This document shows, one piece after another, positions 1-8,404 of a stretch of 64,000 bases of DNA. The DNA lies in NCBI GenBank assembly GCA_902168105.1, contig CABHOY010000037.1, positions 31,544 through 95,543 on the forward strand, in the 5' to 3' direction. Each line of letters opens with the position of its first letter. The first letter of the stretch is position 1. The translations under genes were made by a program, and so were the position numbers. The DNA is from an uncultured Flavihumibacter sp. Lineage in GTDB: Bacteria; Bacteroidota; Bacteroidia; Chitinophagales; Chitinophagaceae. The notes under the pieces are model-generated. The model was given only the letters and a program-made list of their open reading frames with translations. It searched no databases and was not told where the DNA came from.

Positions 1-647
1 TGAGTATTATACTCAATACCGGCATCTTTCAAAGCATCCTGGTACCCCTGCATACGGACATTACCAATTGACAGGCTCTTGTTGATCACAAGGAAAGCGA
101 TCTCCTTACAGCCCTCTTCTATCAGGTGACGTGTAGCTGCGAAGCTGCTGTTATAATCGTCCGTAGTCACTTTAGGAACATCGATATCGTCGTATACCCT
201 ATCAAAGAATACCAGGGGGATGTGCTTGTTATCAAGCCGGTTCAGGTACTTGTGATCATTCGCCTCACCAGAAGCCGACATGATGATACCGTCCACGCGG
301 CCATTATAGAGTTTATCGATAAACGTTACCTCTTTCTGGTACTCGTCGTCTGTCACATAGATCAGTGTGTGATAGCCTTTTTCCCGCGCCACACGTTCTA
401 TTCCGTGGATGGCCTGGGAAAAGAAATTATTGGCGAGTTCGGGCACGATGATAGCGATCGTTTTACTCTTTTTTTCCCTCAGGTTACTGGCATGATGATT
501 TGGCTGGTAATTTAACTCTTTAGCCACGGCAAGGATCCTTGCCTTTGTTTCAGGATTAATGTCACTGTTACCTCTGAATGCCCTCGAAACCGTGGAAGTA
601 GACAAGTTCAGTTTTTCTGCTAACCTTTTAATATCAACGCGATCCAT
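1..647 (-). CDS. LacI family transcriptional regulator, C-terminus cut by window edge
   Basis: The reverse strand from ATG at 647-645 reads without a stop to the window edge, about 215 codons of a protein usually near 340. The N-terminus starts MDRVDIKRLAEKLNLSTSTV and holds the LacI helix-turn-helix (about residues 4-25) followed by the SRAFRG and NYQPN hinge motifs. A periplasmic-binding-protein-like effector domain follows (residues 60 onward: IAIIVPELANNFFSQAIHGI). LacI members in this phylum usually repress sugar-use genes and respond to a sugar ligand; the target and ligand are not visible here. The target genes probably lie to the left of the window. Family assignment is secure; specificity is unknown. 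Confidence 0.93.
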   Translation of the reverse strand, partial: MDRVDIKRLAEKLNLSTSTVSRAFRGNSDINPETKARILAVAKELNYQPNHHASNLREKKSKTIAIIVPELANNFFSQAIHGIERVAREKGYHTLIYVTDDEYQKEVTFIDKLYNGRVDGIIMSASGEANDHKYLNRLDNKHIPLVFFDRVYDDIDVPKVTTDDYNSSFAATRHLIEEGCKEIAFLVINKSLSIGNVRMQGYQDALKDAGIEYNT

Positions 648-1379
648 TGCTAAAGTCGTTTAAATAGGCTCAACGGCCAAATTAATCAAATTAGCTGAAA
701 GCCTGGGAGTTAATTGTCTTCCTTATTGTCTGTTCCTGATTGCTGGAGATTATTGCCTCTCTTGTATCGAATAACCTTTTTTATCGATCGCGGGAAAGGT
801 GCAGGTTATTATCAACCCTGCACCCTAGTTTGTGAACTTAAACTCATCATGCTCTCAGAATTATATATATAATTTATTTTAAAATATTTATAGAGCAGTT
901 TTCCCATAAAAATCGCTTCAAACCCGTTCAGAGTAGGCCTAAATCTCTATATCTCCATATCGCGTAACCGTCATCTGGCCGTCACTTTACCGTCATATGT
1001 ATATCCCTTCGATATAGAGATGCCCCTAAAATGATATGGAAGTGACGGTGAAGTGATATGGACGTACCGAGGAAAAGCCGATGAAATAAGGATATAATGT
1101 CGATCAAACGGCGAAAACTCAATACAGTAATGACTATAAGGGAGAAGCGGAGTATCGAAACCGGCAGCAGTCCAAGCCTTGCAATAATCTGGGGGACCGG
1201 CCGCGGTGAGCGTTCGGGTGGAAATCACCGGCCTCAGTTATTTGAAGTATGCCGATGCGTGGTGCTTTTTGGGGCACAGGCAGACAATACCACAAGGGCA
1301 ATTAAATTGTTCACTTTCATAATTCGTATTTGACGGTGTTAGATTCTATAATGATGTTAGAGGGTTAATCAAAAAAAAA
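648..1379. other. Intergenic region with 11-bp-phased repeats
   Basis: No convincing gene lies between the LacI and TetR starts and ends. Bases about 950-1065 carry short repeats in an 11-base phase: CCGTCA three times at 11-base intervals (967-994), and on the other side AATGATATGG / AGTGACGGTG / AGTGATATGG also at 11-base steps (1030-1061). ATCTCTATAT near 943-952 has an exact inverted copy at 1012-1021. The short reading frames across this stretch are products of the repeats. See findings. Confidence 0.6.
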
Positions 1380-1979
1380 TCAATCAGCAACAGAAGCCGT
1401 CACGTTCCTGATAGCATTTAATAACACCTGCTGATTGAAATCGCCCGTATTGGATTTATACACCAGATTGAGTGATATAAGGCCGTGTACGACTGACCAC
1501 ATAAAAAAGTACATAGCAGATATCTGTTCCTCTGAGCGTTGATTTTCCGCCATGACTTGTCTGATCACTTTACGGACCAACGTAGCCGGGCCTTCCACTT
1601 CGGGCATGGTGTTATTGTCACAGCATCCGTGTGTGCCGATGCCGAACATCAGCTGATAAAATTCCTTTTCTGCGAATGCGAAATTCCAGTAGGCCATCCA
1701 CATGTTTTCCAATTGTTTTTCCGGCAGCTCATCTTCCAGTTGTGCTCTGTACATGTTTTCGGCCAGTTGCACAAATCCGATCTTCGCGAGTTCCATTAAT
1801 ATCGCCTCTTTGTTCAGGAAGTAATCATATATCACCGGAGGTGTATGCTCGATCATGTCTGCTATTTTTCGCATGCTGACTGCTTGCCATCCATGTTCTT
1901 TAGCAATGCTCAAAGCGGCTTCCAGAATGTTGGTGCGGCTCTCTTCTTTAAGACGTAGTCTTCTTTCTTTAACACCCAT
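1380..1979 (-). CDS. TetR/AcrR family transcriptional regulator
   Basis: This is a 199-residue protein with a TetR N-terminal helix-turn-helix at about residues 16-62 (TNILEAALSIAKEHGWQAVS, then MRKIADMI and the YDYFLNKEAIL signature helix). The C-terminal half is an all-helical ligand and dimer domain of the WHG-like type (ELPEKQLENMWMAYWNFAFA). Length is normal for the family. It probably represses its own gene or a neighbour, but no efflux or catabolic gene sits next to it. A perfect 14-base palindrome at 2115-2128 lies 136 bases upstream of its ATG, separated by the remnant terminator of another tetR, and could be an operator. The start ATG is at 1979-1977. The ligand is unknown. Confidence 0.9.
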   Translation of the reverse strand: MGVKERRLRLKEESRTNILEAALSIAKEHGWQAVSMRKIADMIEHTPPVIYDYFLNKEAILMELAKIGFVQLAENMYRAQLEDELPEKQLENMWMAYWNFAFAEKEFYQLMFGIGTHGCCDNNTMPEVEGPATLVRKVIRQVMAENQRSEEQISAMYFFMWSVVHGLISLNLVYKSNTGDFNQQVLLNAIRNVTASVAD

Positions 1980-2114
1980 AACTATTTTGTTGTTAGTATT
2001 TATTCACCGGCTATCCGGTCAATTCTGTTGTAAAATGGCATAGGCATTCCCGGTGGTTTCCTGCATTCTTCGCAGTACCATTCACATGACTATGCATTAC
2101 ATCCGCTTGAGAAT

Positions 2115-2128
2115 AGACTATTTAGTCT
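2115..2128. promoter_or_regulatory. Palindromic operator-like site AGACTA-TT-TAGTCT
   Basis: This is a perfect 6-2-6 palindrome of the size and style bound by TetR dimers. A degenerate copy (AGACTA-TG-TAGTTT) occurs at 2370-2383 inside the promoter of the decayed tetR, which supports a regulatory reading. Binding by either TetR protein is inference. Confidence 0.45.
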
Positions 2129-2137
2129 CTTGTATAA

Positions 2138-2172
2138 AAAAGAAAAACAGCCCTTTCACAAGGCTGTTTACG
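2138..2172 (-). terminator. Hairpin ending the tetR remnant
   Basis: On the minus strand AACAGCC-N9-GGCTGTT is followed by a run of T's. It lies just after the stop of the tetR fragment at 2168, as expected for the original gene's terminator. Confidence 0.6.
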
Positions 2173-2362
2173 TTAATATCGATTTGTTCGTTTTAAACCG
2201 GGCTATATGCCGGCAGTTCTTTTTCATTGCTTTCACTGCAGTCTTCACCGCTAAAGGACTACCTGTCACGCGGGACATCATGGTGGCTCCTTCTATTGTT
2301 GCGAACATCTTCACCGTCATCTGTTCTGTATTAATGTCCGGTGAAAATTCGCCCGCCGCAGT
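2168..2362 (-). pseudogene. TetR family regulator remnant (C-terminal part only)
   Basis: About 64 codons remain. The segment reading EQMTVKMFATIEGATMMSRV followed by TGSPLAVKTAVKAMKKN is the typical C-terminal dimerisation helix pair of TetR regulators of the ATIEGA-x-M-x-R-V-T-G type. The DNA-binding domain and about 130 residues are missing. No normal start exists: the only upstream start-like codon is a TTG inside the promoter's -7 box. The promoter and operator lie directly upstream (2363-2394), so an internal deletion appears to have joined the promoter to the gene's tail. The fragment is probably non-functional. TetR family membership of so short a piece is likely but not certain. Confidence 0.6.
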
Positions 2363-2394
2363 CAAAATTAGACTATGTAGTTTTACCCGGCAAA
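2363..2394 (-). promoter_or_regulatory. Bacteroidota-type promoter with overlapping operator
   Basis: On the minus strand TTTG (2394-2391), 20 bases, then TAATTTTG (2370-2363) exactly matches the Bacteroidota consensus TTTG-N19/21-TAnnTTTG. A degenerate palindrome related to that at 2115-2128 lies in the spacer next to the -7 box, the usual position for autorepression by a TetR protein. Confidence 0.6.
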
Positions 2395-2403
2395 TTTAAT
2401 TTC

Positions 2404-2446
2404 CATAAGACCATCCCCAGTTTTGGGGATGGCCTTATGTTTTTTT
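2404..2446. terminator. Strong hairpin between lipoprotein gene and tetR remnant
   Basis: A 16-base stem (2404-2419 with 2424-2439, one G-U pair) is flanked by seven T's on its right side. It sits 29 bases after the stop of the minus-strand lipoprotein gene; the T-run favours the plus direction, so it may act in both directions. Confidence 0.6.
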
Positions 2447-2474
2447 ACCACATGGTTCAATATTTATATCATGA

Positions 2475-3233
2475 CTATCTTGGCGTATGATCTACCGTCA
2501 TACTGGTTTCCAGTGCTGATTTCAGCTTGTTGTTGGTATCGAGGTTCGCGTCGATCTTCAACACAAGCTTTCCACCAACAAAGGTGCCTGTGAAATCTCC
2601 TATCTGCAGTTTGGTCATCACCAGGTTCAGGTCGAGCTTCAGTTTACCGTCGAACGTAATGCCGTCAGTTCCGATCGTTACATCCTTACCTTCTGCGGTC
2701 AGTTCAAGTTTTCCGGCTATCATTACTATTACAGGAATGTCTGATCCACGGAAGGTGATCCTGCCGTTCATTAACACAGCCGGTTTAACTGTATCTCCTT
2801 CTACACGCACATATACTTTTACCTTCTCAAAATTCCCCAATGGAACGAAGATGTTACCCAGTTCAGTGCTGTCCAGGATATCAATCCACCGGTCAGTTTT
2901 GATGCTGAGATTAATTTCGTCAGGGCCGTTTTTAGCAGCGAATTTCAATTCTCTGAACCTAACCTGGATACTGTCCCAGGTGAAGTCAAATCTTAAGGAC
3001 GGGAAGGCCGCTAAAGAAGGATCATTGATGATCCTGCCCAGGCGTTCTGTTCCAGCATTATCTCCCTCGATACTACCGGAAGGATTCACGGCCTGGAGCT
3101 GATAATTGACAGTGGCTTTACCCTCTGCTGGCGGAGGAGCAACAGTTTCTTCGGAACTTTGTTTGGAGCAGGCAGCGAACATTACGGCAACCAGGGTCAC
3201 AGTTGCACTTAACTGAAAAAATGATTTTTTCAT
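2475..3233 (-). CDS. Secreted lipoprotein, DUF4382-like
   Basis: I start this at ATG 3233-3231, which gives MKKSFFQLSATVTLVAVMFA followed by A-C, a lipoprotein signal with Cys22; the longer frame adds nine residues ahead of the signal. The mature part (about 230 residues) is a predicted beta-rich domain with the segment RWIDILDSTELGNIFVPLGN followed by FEKVKVYVRV, which resembles DUF4382-type proteins where a ligand-like loop precedes a strand. The second half (VMIAGKLELTAEGKDVTIGT onward) looks like repeated beta strands. No catalytic motif is seen. It stands alone. It is probably anchored in the outer or inner membrane facing the periplasm. Family link is tentative. Confidence 0.75.
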   Translation of the reverse strand: MKKSFFQLSATVTLVAVMFAACSKQSSEETVAPPPAEGKATVNYQLQAVNPSGSIEGDNAGTERLGRIINDPSLAAFPSLRFDFTWDSIQVRFRELKFAAKNGPDEINLSIKTDRWIDILDSTELGNIFVPLGNFEKVKVYVRVEGDTVKPAVLMNGRITFRGSDIPVIVMIAGKLELTAEGKDVTIGTDGITFDGKLKLDLNLVMTKLQIGDFTGTFVGGKLVLKIDANLDTNNKLKSALETSMTVDHTPR

Positions 3234-3618
3234 GAGTGAAATTGGTTTAAGTGTTTCCAATAAAATAGAGGTAGATGGTTTTTACAACGATATGTTAGAC
3301 TTCCGGAAATAACAGTCAAGTGCTACTGACGCTCTTAAATGACATATGGTTTTAATATGGGTCTCAGCTGGTATTTCAGGTTCCATACCTTCTCACAATT
3401 TTCGTACCGCAAGGTCCATAACGACATTAATATTAAGCAGATACAGGCGTATTCACCATCTCCGGAGTGAGCAATAATATTGTTGGTGTGCCTGCTGTCT
3501 CCTTTTCAATACACAGTGGGGAAATATTGCGATACTGGTCCCAGTATCACTCATCCTATTAAAAGAAGGGATCGCTATTAAGGTCTGATTCTTGTAACAA
3601 ATTCCGAAAAGGATAACT
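3234..3618. other. Intergenic, no recognised content
   Basis: This is an AT-rich spacer between the divergent lipoprotein gene and the small gene at 3619. It presumably holds both promoters, but I see no convincing box, repeat or RNA. Confidence 0.4.
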
Positions 3619-3864
3619 ATGAAGAAATTATCATTTAACTTATTAGTTGACGGTGTTCCATACATGGTGAAAGCGGAACCTTTTTCATTTAATGAAGAGC
3701 AGCGTTATAATGTAAGTTTTAATGGCAGCGAGACCTACATCTTTGCCTGGGATGAAGAAATATTGCGATATGCGCCAATTGGAGAAGTATCGGTAGAGCT
3801 TTCGATGGCGCTGCAACAGGAAATTGCCAGTAAGCTTTATGAAGTCACGCCCAGTAAGGAATAA
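3619..3864 (+). CDS. Small conserved-looking hypothetical protein (81 aa)
   Basis: The reading frame MKKLSFNLLVDGVPYMVKAE through FNEEQRYNVSFNGSETYIFA is soluble, with alternating beta pattern and no signal peptide or membrane segment. The composition and third-base usage look coding. The fold suggested is a small beta-sheet protein with a C-terminal helix (ELSMALQQEIASKL). I do not recognise a family. It is alone between two spacers of more than 350 bases, so it is probably monocistronic. Confidence 0.7.
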   Translation: MKKLSFNLLVDGVPYMVKAEPFSFNEEQRYNVSFNGSETYIFAWDEEILRYAPIGEVSVELSMALQQEIASKLYEVTPSKE

Positions 3865-4269
3865 ACGCATTTCCCTATACCTATTTTTCAGAAATTATTT
3901 CAGACAACGAACAAAACTAAAACATGTACTGTTATCTAACAGTGTAAAAACTTACTAACTCAAGTAACCAATAGATTCACCACATCTAAGCTCAAGTACC
4001 GGAACAACTATGAAGAACATCAAGCACCACCTGACTGGATACAGCTCGTATCAGTAATAACCATACGATACCCCCGAAACGTCCATTATACAGGTCACTA
4101 TCAATCTCTGCCGGGAGGTATTCATTTTTTGCATACCTGCATAGCTGACTTCTCTTAAAGAGATGATCAGTATTTCTTTACCTGATATGTATCGTTCATA
4201 CATAAACGTATTTCTATGGCGGATACCGAAAAGCCTTAACAGAGTAGGTAAAACTTTAAACCACATTTT
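3865..4269. other. Intergenic upstream of the PixA/AidA gene
   Basis: About 400 bases with no supported gene. It probably includes the leader of the gene at 4270. I see no clear promoter box or hairpin. Confidence 0.4.
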
Positions 4270-4851
4270 ATGTCAAACACAGCGCAAGCTCCAAGCCGTG
4301 CAACCGGGTCTCAAAAGTCCGTATTTAACACTGTTAATGTAATAACAATTGTCGACACGGATGCCATTAAGAATGCCTATCCGCGTAACGCCGGTCCAGG
4401 TGCGGCACAGGGCCTTAACCATCATGAAGGCATCACCATGTTATGCGCTGCAAAAAACTTTCAGGGGGACATTGGCAATGACCCGGCTAATCTGAAGTTC
4501 TCTGCAAACGTTGGAGACTTTATTTCTTTCTGGGCCACCACTATTTCCGATGATGCAGACGACTCCGTTATCATCTATGATATATCGTCCACCAGTCAGA
4601 CGAATGTATTCAATAACTTTCAGGCAAACGAAGAGACCAGGAGCGGCGCGGTAATACCTGATACTTCAAAACAGAACGGCCTGCCGGCTTTACAAGTATC
4701 CCGGTCGTTCTATTCATATGATTCCAAGGTTAAAAACAGTGGTACAGAAGCCTTCGTTGTAAGTTTTGCTTTATATGAACTGGATGAAGCCAGGGAAAAC
4801 CAGACGCTCTATGGCTGTTTCTTCTGGGACCCAACCATCGTCGTACAATAA
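4270..4851 (+). CDS. AidA/PixA family inclusion body protein
   Basis: At 193 residues this has the complete hallmark series of the PixA/AidA family (Pfam inclusion body protein): NVITIVDTDAIKNAYP near the start, then LKFSANVGDFISFWATTISD, then DSVIIYDIS, NVFNNFQANEETRSGAVIPD, SFYSYDSKVKNSGTEAF and a terminal LYGCFFWDPTIVVQ. Family members include PixA of Xenorhabdus, which forms cytoplasmic inclusions, and AidA of Ralstonia and Burkholderia, which is quorum-regulated and linked to host interaction. The protein is cytoplasmic with no signal. It is a single gene closed by a terminator at 4892-4922. The precise role is unknown in the family. Confidence 0.92.
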   Translation: MSNTAQAPSRATGSQKSVFNTVNVITIVDTDAIKNAYPRNAGPGAAQGLNHHEGITMLCAAKNFQGDIGNDPANLKFSANVGDFISFWATTISDDADDSVIIYDISSTSQTNVFNNFQANEETRSGAVIPDTSKQNGLPALQVSRSFYSYDSKVKNSGTEAFVVSFALYELDEARENQTLYGCFFWDPTIVVQ

Positions 4852-4891
4852 TCTCATTTAGCATCATACTACATATTGAATGTTTATGTAC

Positions 4892-4922
4892 AGCAGTTCT
4901 GCTTATGCGGAACTGCTTTTTT
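4892..4922 (+). terminator. Rho-independent terminator after the pixA-like gene
   Basis: AGCAGTTCTGC and GCGGAACTGCT form an 11-base stem (one G-U) followed by six T's, 40 bases past the stop. Confidence 0.85.
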
Positions 4923-4988
4923 ATATCTGTTCCTGCCGGATTTGTTCTATTTTTCCTTTCGCCGGCCGTCTAATTTTGTTAAAAAAAG

Positions 4989-5300
4989 ATGAGACGGACC
5001 ATGCGAATTATTCTAATCCCCCTATTCCTCTTGCTGTTTGCCACAGGCTTTAGCACCGGGCAGCCGGGAGATGGGAAAAACCTTTATGAATATCATTGCT
5101 CCCGCTGTCATGGTACCGACGGCACCAGGGGTATGTTCGGGGCCAAAAACCTGCAGAAAAGCCTGCTTCCTGATGCGGCCATCACCATACAGATCAGGAA
5201 CGGAAAACGGATCATGCCATCCTTTAAAAAGAAATTTACGCCAAACCAGATCAACGAAGTATCAGCTTACATTAAAACCCTTAGAAAACCTGCAATATGA
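4989..5300 (+). CDS. Small secreted c-type cytochrome
   Basis: At 103 residues this has an N-terminal hydrophobic signal (residues 5-24), then one haem-binding motif C37-S-R-C40-H41 and a likely axial methionine M76 in RIMPSF. The rest (FTPNQINEVSAYIKTLRK) is the C-terminal helix of class I cytochromes c. It would act in electron transfer in the periplasm. Its stop overlaps the start of the next gene (ATGA, 5297-5300), so the two are translationally coupled. An alternative ATG at 5001 would shorten the signal by four residues and cannot be excluded. The electron partner is unknown. Confidence 0.88.
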   Translation: MRRTMRIILIPLFLLLFATGFSTGQPGDGKNLYEYHCSRCHGTDGTRGMFGAKNLQKSLLPDAAITIQIRNGKRIMPSFKKKFTPNQINEVSAYIKTLRKPAI

Positions 5301-5848
5301 CACCTGTAAAAACGACTAACATGTTTACACTTGCCCACATCGTACTAATTGTTACCGCTACCATGACGGCGCTGATCAGCGGATTGTTCTATGCCTGGTC
5401 CTGTTCTGTGGTGCCCGGCCTTGCCAGGGTATCTGACAGTACTTATCTTGAAGCAATGCAGCAGATAAACAGGGCTATCCTGAACCCGGTGTTCTTTATG
5501 AGCTTTATAGGTACTGCCCTGCTCCTCCCTTTAAGTACCTGGCTGCATTACGGCCCCGACCTCAACGCCCGTTTCTGGTTGTTGTTGCTGGCTTCTATTG
5601 TTTATCTGGCCGGTACTTTCGGAGTGACCATGTTCGGCAATGTGCCACTAAATGATGCACTGGACGCCTTCAACTTATCATCTGCCACCGCACAGGAACT
5701 TGCAGCACAAAGAGCCCGGTTTGAAGGTCTCTGGAACAATCTGAATATCATCCGCACTATTGCAGGCATTACAGCATTAATACTGATCATTATAGCCTGC
5801 CTTAATCCGGTAGAGGTAACAGCCCGTACAACAGCCGTATATAGATAA
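5297..5848 (+). CDS. DUF1772 (anthrone oxygenase-like) membrane protein
   Basis: This 183-residue protein has four predicted membrane segments (about 9-30, 60-80, 90-113, 148-167). It shows the DUF1772 features: an early GLFYAWSCSVVPGL, a central FGNVPLNDAL motif and the following FEGLWNNLNIIRT. Some DUF1772 proteins are called anthrone oxygenases or noranthrone monooxygenases, but many are uncharacterised. Overlap with the cytochrome gene suggests the two products work together, possibly a membrane redox step fed by the cytochrome; that is inference. Confidence 0.85.
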   Translation: MTPVKTTNMFTLAHIVLIVTATMTALISGLFYAWSCSVVPGLARVSDSTYLEAMQQINRAILNPVFFMSFIGTALLLPLSTWLHYGPDLNARFWLLLLASIVYLAGTFGVTMFGNVPLNDALDAFNLSSATAQELAAQRARFEGLWNNLNIIRTIAGITALILIIIACLNPVEVTARTTAVYR

Positions 5849-5860
5849 CGTTTTAATGCA

Positions 5861-5889
5861 AAAGGCGCCTCAGTTACTGAGACGCCTTT
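5861..5889. terminator. Bidirectional terminator between convergent genes
   Basis: A 13-base stem (AAAGGCG...CGCCTTT, one mismatch) separates the DUF1772 gene on the plus strand from the aminopeptidase gene on the minus strand. Confidence 0.8.
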
Positions 5890-5911
5890 GCTATTTAAAT
5901 GAATGGGTTAG

Positions 5912-7309
5912 TTATTGTCGTAATGCCTCTATTTCGGCTATTGTTTTTGGCAGATCTTTCCCCAGCTTTCTACTACCATCTGCTGTGATCAGGTAGTTAT
6001 CTTCAATACGGATACCTCCGAAGTCACGGTAAGACGCCACCGTCTTATAGTCGATAAAGTTACTGAGTTTATCTTCAGCTACCCAGCGGTCAATCAGTTC
6101 CGGAATAACATATACACCAGGTTCCACCGTCAGTACGAATCCGGACTTTAACTCACGTCCAAGACGGAGTGATTTCCAGCCAAATTCAGTACTCTTTTTG
6201 AGCGTATCGGTGTACCCTACATATTGCTCACCCAGATCTTCCATATCATGTACATCAAGTCCCATCATGTGCCCCAGTCCGCATTGGAAAAACAGGGTAT
6301 GTGCACCGGCCGCCACGGCTTCTGCAGGATCACCTTTCATAAGGCCCAGTGTTTTCAGTCCTTCCACCAGTTTTATACTGGCCTGGGTATGTACTTCTTT
6401 GTATTGTATGCCTGGTTTTAAAAGGCTTACCGCATGATCGAGCGCATCCAGCACTACCTGGTATACTTCCCGTTGTCTGGTGGTAAATTGTTTACCTACC
6501 GGAAAGGTCCTGGTGAGGTCACCGGCATATCGCATCACGTTTTCAGCACCGGCATCGCAGAGTATCATCTGGCCTTCTGCTACCTTGTTGCCATGGAAAT
6601 GATTATGCAGGATCTGTCCGTTAATGGTCAGGATGGTCGGATATGATAAGCGTCCTCCGGCAGCAAGTGCCGCTTCTTCCACTTTCGCAGCGATCTCATA
6701 TTCCATCATACCTGGCTTCGTGTACTGAATAGCTGCAAGGTGCATATCTGCGCTTACAGATACTGCTTTTTCAAGTTCTGCCACTTCATACTCATCTTTG
6801 ACCTCCCGTTGGGATATAACGGCTTTAATGAGCTCCAGAGAGGCATATCCTTGTAACTGCCCTACTGGTTGCTCTAACCATTCAGACAACCTGATCTTGT
6901 TCTCAGGACGGTAAGGAGGCAGAATATGTACACGGCGGCCCGAGGCCGTTGCTTTCTTTATCACTTCTGCCAGCTGTGCATAAGGACGTGTCTTAGCAAT
7001 GCTGACGGCTGTCGCCAGGTCTTGTAAAGAAGGTAATGCACCTGTCCAGATAATATCATCTATACCCGCCTCTCTTCCAAAAAGCGTCTCCTCTCCCGTT
7101 TCCGGGTCCAGTATCACCGCCAGCCCGGGAATATCAATACCGGCGTAATAGATGAACGTACTATCCTGACGGAAAGGATATGTATTGTCAGCATAGTTCA
7201 TACTGCTGTCTTCATTGCCCATCAGCAGGATAAGCCCCTTGCCTACCTGCGCTGCCAGTTTTTGTCTGCGATTACTATAAACGGATCTATCAAACAGGTG
7301 TAAATGCAT
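5912..7309 (-). CDS. pepP: Xaa-Pro aminopeptidase (aminopeptidase P, M24B)
   Basis: At 465 residues, this has an N-terminal AMP_N domain (about 1-130) and a pita-bread M24 catalytic domain. Metal ligands are visible in order: D252 and D264 (CDAGAENVMRYAGDLTRTFP), H347 (GLGHMMGLDVHD), E396 (VEPGVY) and E436 (GGIRIEDN). The enzyme removes an N-terminal residue that precedes proline, using two manganese ions, and is cytoplasmic (no signal). Length fits bacterial PepP of 440-470 residues. It stands alone and is followed on the minus strand by the shared terminator at 5861-5889. Confidence 0.93.
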   Translation of the reverse strand: MHLHLFDRSVYSNRRQKLAAQVGKGLILLMGNEDSSMNYADNTYPFRQDSTFIYYAGIDIPGLAVILDPETGEETLFGREAGIDDIIWTGALPSLQDLATAVSIAKTRPYAQLAEVIKKATASGRRVHILPPYRPENKIRLSEWLEQPVGQLQGYASLELIKAVISQREVKDEYEVAELEKAVSVSADMHLAAIQYTKPGMMEYEIAAKVEEAALAAGGRLSYPTILTINGQILHNHFHGNKVAEGQMILCDAGAENVMRYAGDLTRTFPVGKQFTTRQREVYQVVLDALDHAVSLLKPGIQYKEVHTQASIKLVEGLKTLGLMKGDPAEAVAAGAHTLFFQCGLGHMMGLDVHDMEDLGEQYVGYTDTLKKSTEFGWKSLRLGRELKSGFVLTVEPGVYVIPELIDRWVAEDKLSNFIDYKTVASYRDFGGIRIEDNYLITADGSRKLGKDLPKTIAEIEALRQ

Positions 7310-7363
7310 AATCGTTATAAATGAGCCACGAATTTAGTACTTAGTGTGCAATAATACATCTCA

Positions 7364-8404
7364 CTACTGCGCCGCTTTTACAATATCCAGGATCTGCTCA
7401 TGATAATAAAAGCTTTGTTTAAGATCAGTCATGTTCCTTGCTATATTTTCCAGCACGATCACACTTGTTTTTGTTTCAGGGAAATAAAGGTCCATAGAAA
7501 TAAATCCCGGCACCACTCCCGTTACTGCCAGTTCAGGCTTAGTTGTTTGCCGTGGTATAGTGATACCATAACCATAATCCACTGTTCCCAGTGTCTGGTG
7601 TTCCCTGTATGCATTTTCTTTTGGACTGATCATTAAACGATAACTCTTATCCGACAGCAGTTTACCACCGTGTAAACAGTTGTTCCATTTTACAAGATCA
7701 TCCGCAGAAGAGATCAGTCCACCGGCTGCTGTCGCTACATTTGAATACATTTCCAGCACACCGTCTTCCCTCTTCAACTGGCCGTCTTTACCGGCAGTAT
7801 ATCCTGGTACCAGATGTACGTATTCCTTTTTCCGGGGATCAAAGCTGTACTGCATACCACACCCTTTGAACAGTGCAGCACAAAGATCAGGGAACGATTG
7901 CCCGGATGTTTTTTCCACTATCTGCGACAGCAGGTCAAAGCTGATGAAGCCATATGCAAAACGTGAACCAGGCTTGAAAGCAAGCGGCTTGTCAAGTGCG
8001 GTGATACCATGCGTATGTGATAACAGGTGATGGATGGTAACTGTATCCGCCCATTTCTCAGATAAGCCAGGCAGGTATTTGTGAATGGGGTCATTTAACT
8101 TCAAATGTCCTTTCTCCATCTCCTGCAATACGATGACGGATGTGATCTGTTTGCTGATAGACCCGATCATAAATTCACTTTCAAGGGTAAAAGGCTGATG
8201 CTGTTCAACGTTGGCGAAACCGCCAAACCGCCTGTAAAAGCTCCGCCCTTCATTGCTGATCACAACGACACCGTTAAAGGGGGTGGTAGTCGCCGTTGTT
8301 AGCAGGGAATCAAGTTTCCGGGTAAGAATCCTCTGTTGTTGTTGAGCAGATACGTTGATAAAAGAACATAAGATGGCAATGAGGACTAGGATACGTTGGG
8401 TCAT
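7364..8404 (-). CDS. Secreted serine hydrolase, beta-lactamase/transpeptidase-like (S12)
   Basis: 346 residues. A signal peptide (MTQRILVLIAILCSFINVSA, cut near Q21) precedes a beta-lactamase-like domain. The nucleophile motif S82-x-x-K85 (GSISKQITS) is intact. The usual Y-x-N motif is Y151-G-F, so the asparagine is replaced; LLSHTHGI before it and GYGITIP after it match the family. The family includes class C beta-lactamase-like esterases and D-aminopeptidases; the substrate cannot be told. It follows the pepP-like gene upstream by only 54 bases on the same strand, and could be transcribed with it. Confidence 0.88.
   Translation of the reverse strand: MTQRILVLIAILCSFINVSAQQQQRILTRKLDSLLTTATTTPFNGVVVISNEGRSFYRRFGGFANVEQHQPFTLESEFMIGSISKQITSVIVLQEMEKGHLKLNDPIHKYLPGLSEKWADTVTIHHLLSHTHGITALDKPLAFKPGSRFAYGFISFDLLSQIVEKTSGQSFPDLCAALFKGCGMQYSFDPRKKEYVHLVPGYTAGKDGQLKREDGVLEMYSNVATAAGGLISSADDLVKWNNCLHGGKLLSDKSYRLMISPKENAYREHQTLGTVDYGYGITIPRQTTKPELAVTGVVPGFISMDLYFPETKTSVIVLENIARNMTDLKQSFYYHEQILDIVKAAQ

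Noticed and set aside
126..515. 129-codon plus-strand frame in the first 650 bases
   Set aside because: It is a shadow of the LacI gene on the minus strand, which has the clear helix-turn-helix and continues off the edge.
971..1333. Overlapping short frames of 78-85 codons on both strands
   Set aside because: They cross the phased repeats, have no family features and no plausible start signals.
4051..4266. 71-codon minus-strand frame before the PixA gene
   Set aside because: Amino acid mix is unlike real proteins and nothing supports it.
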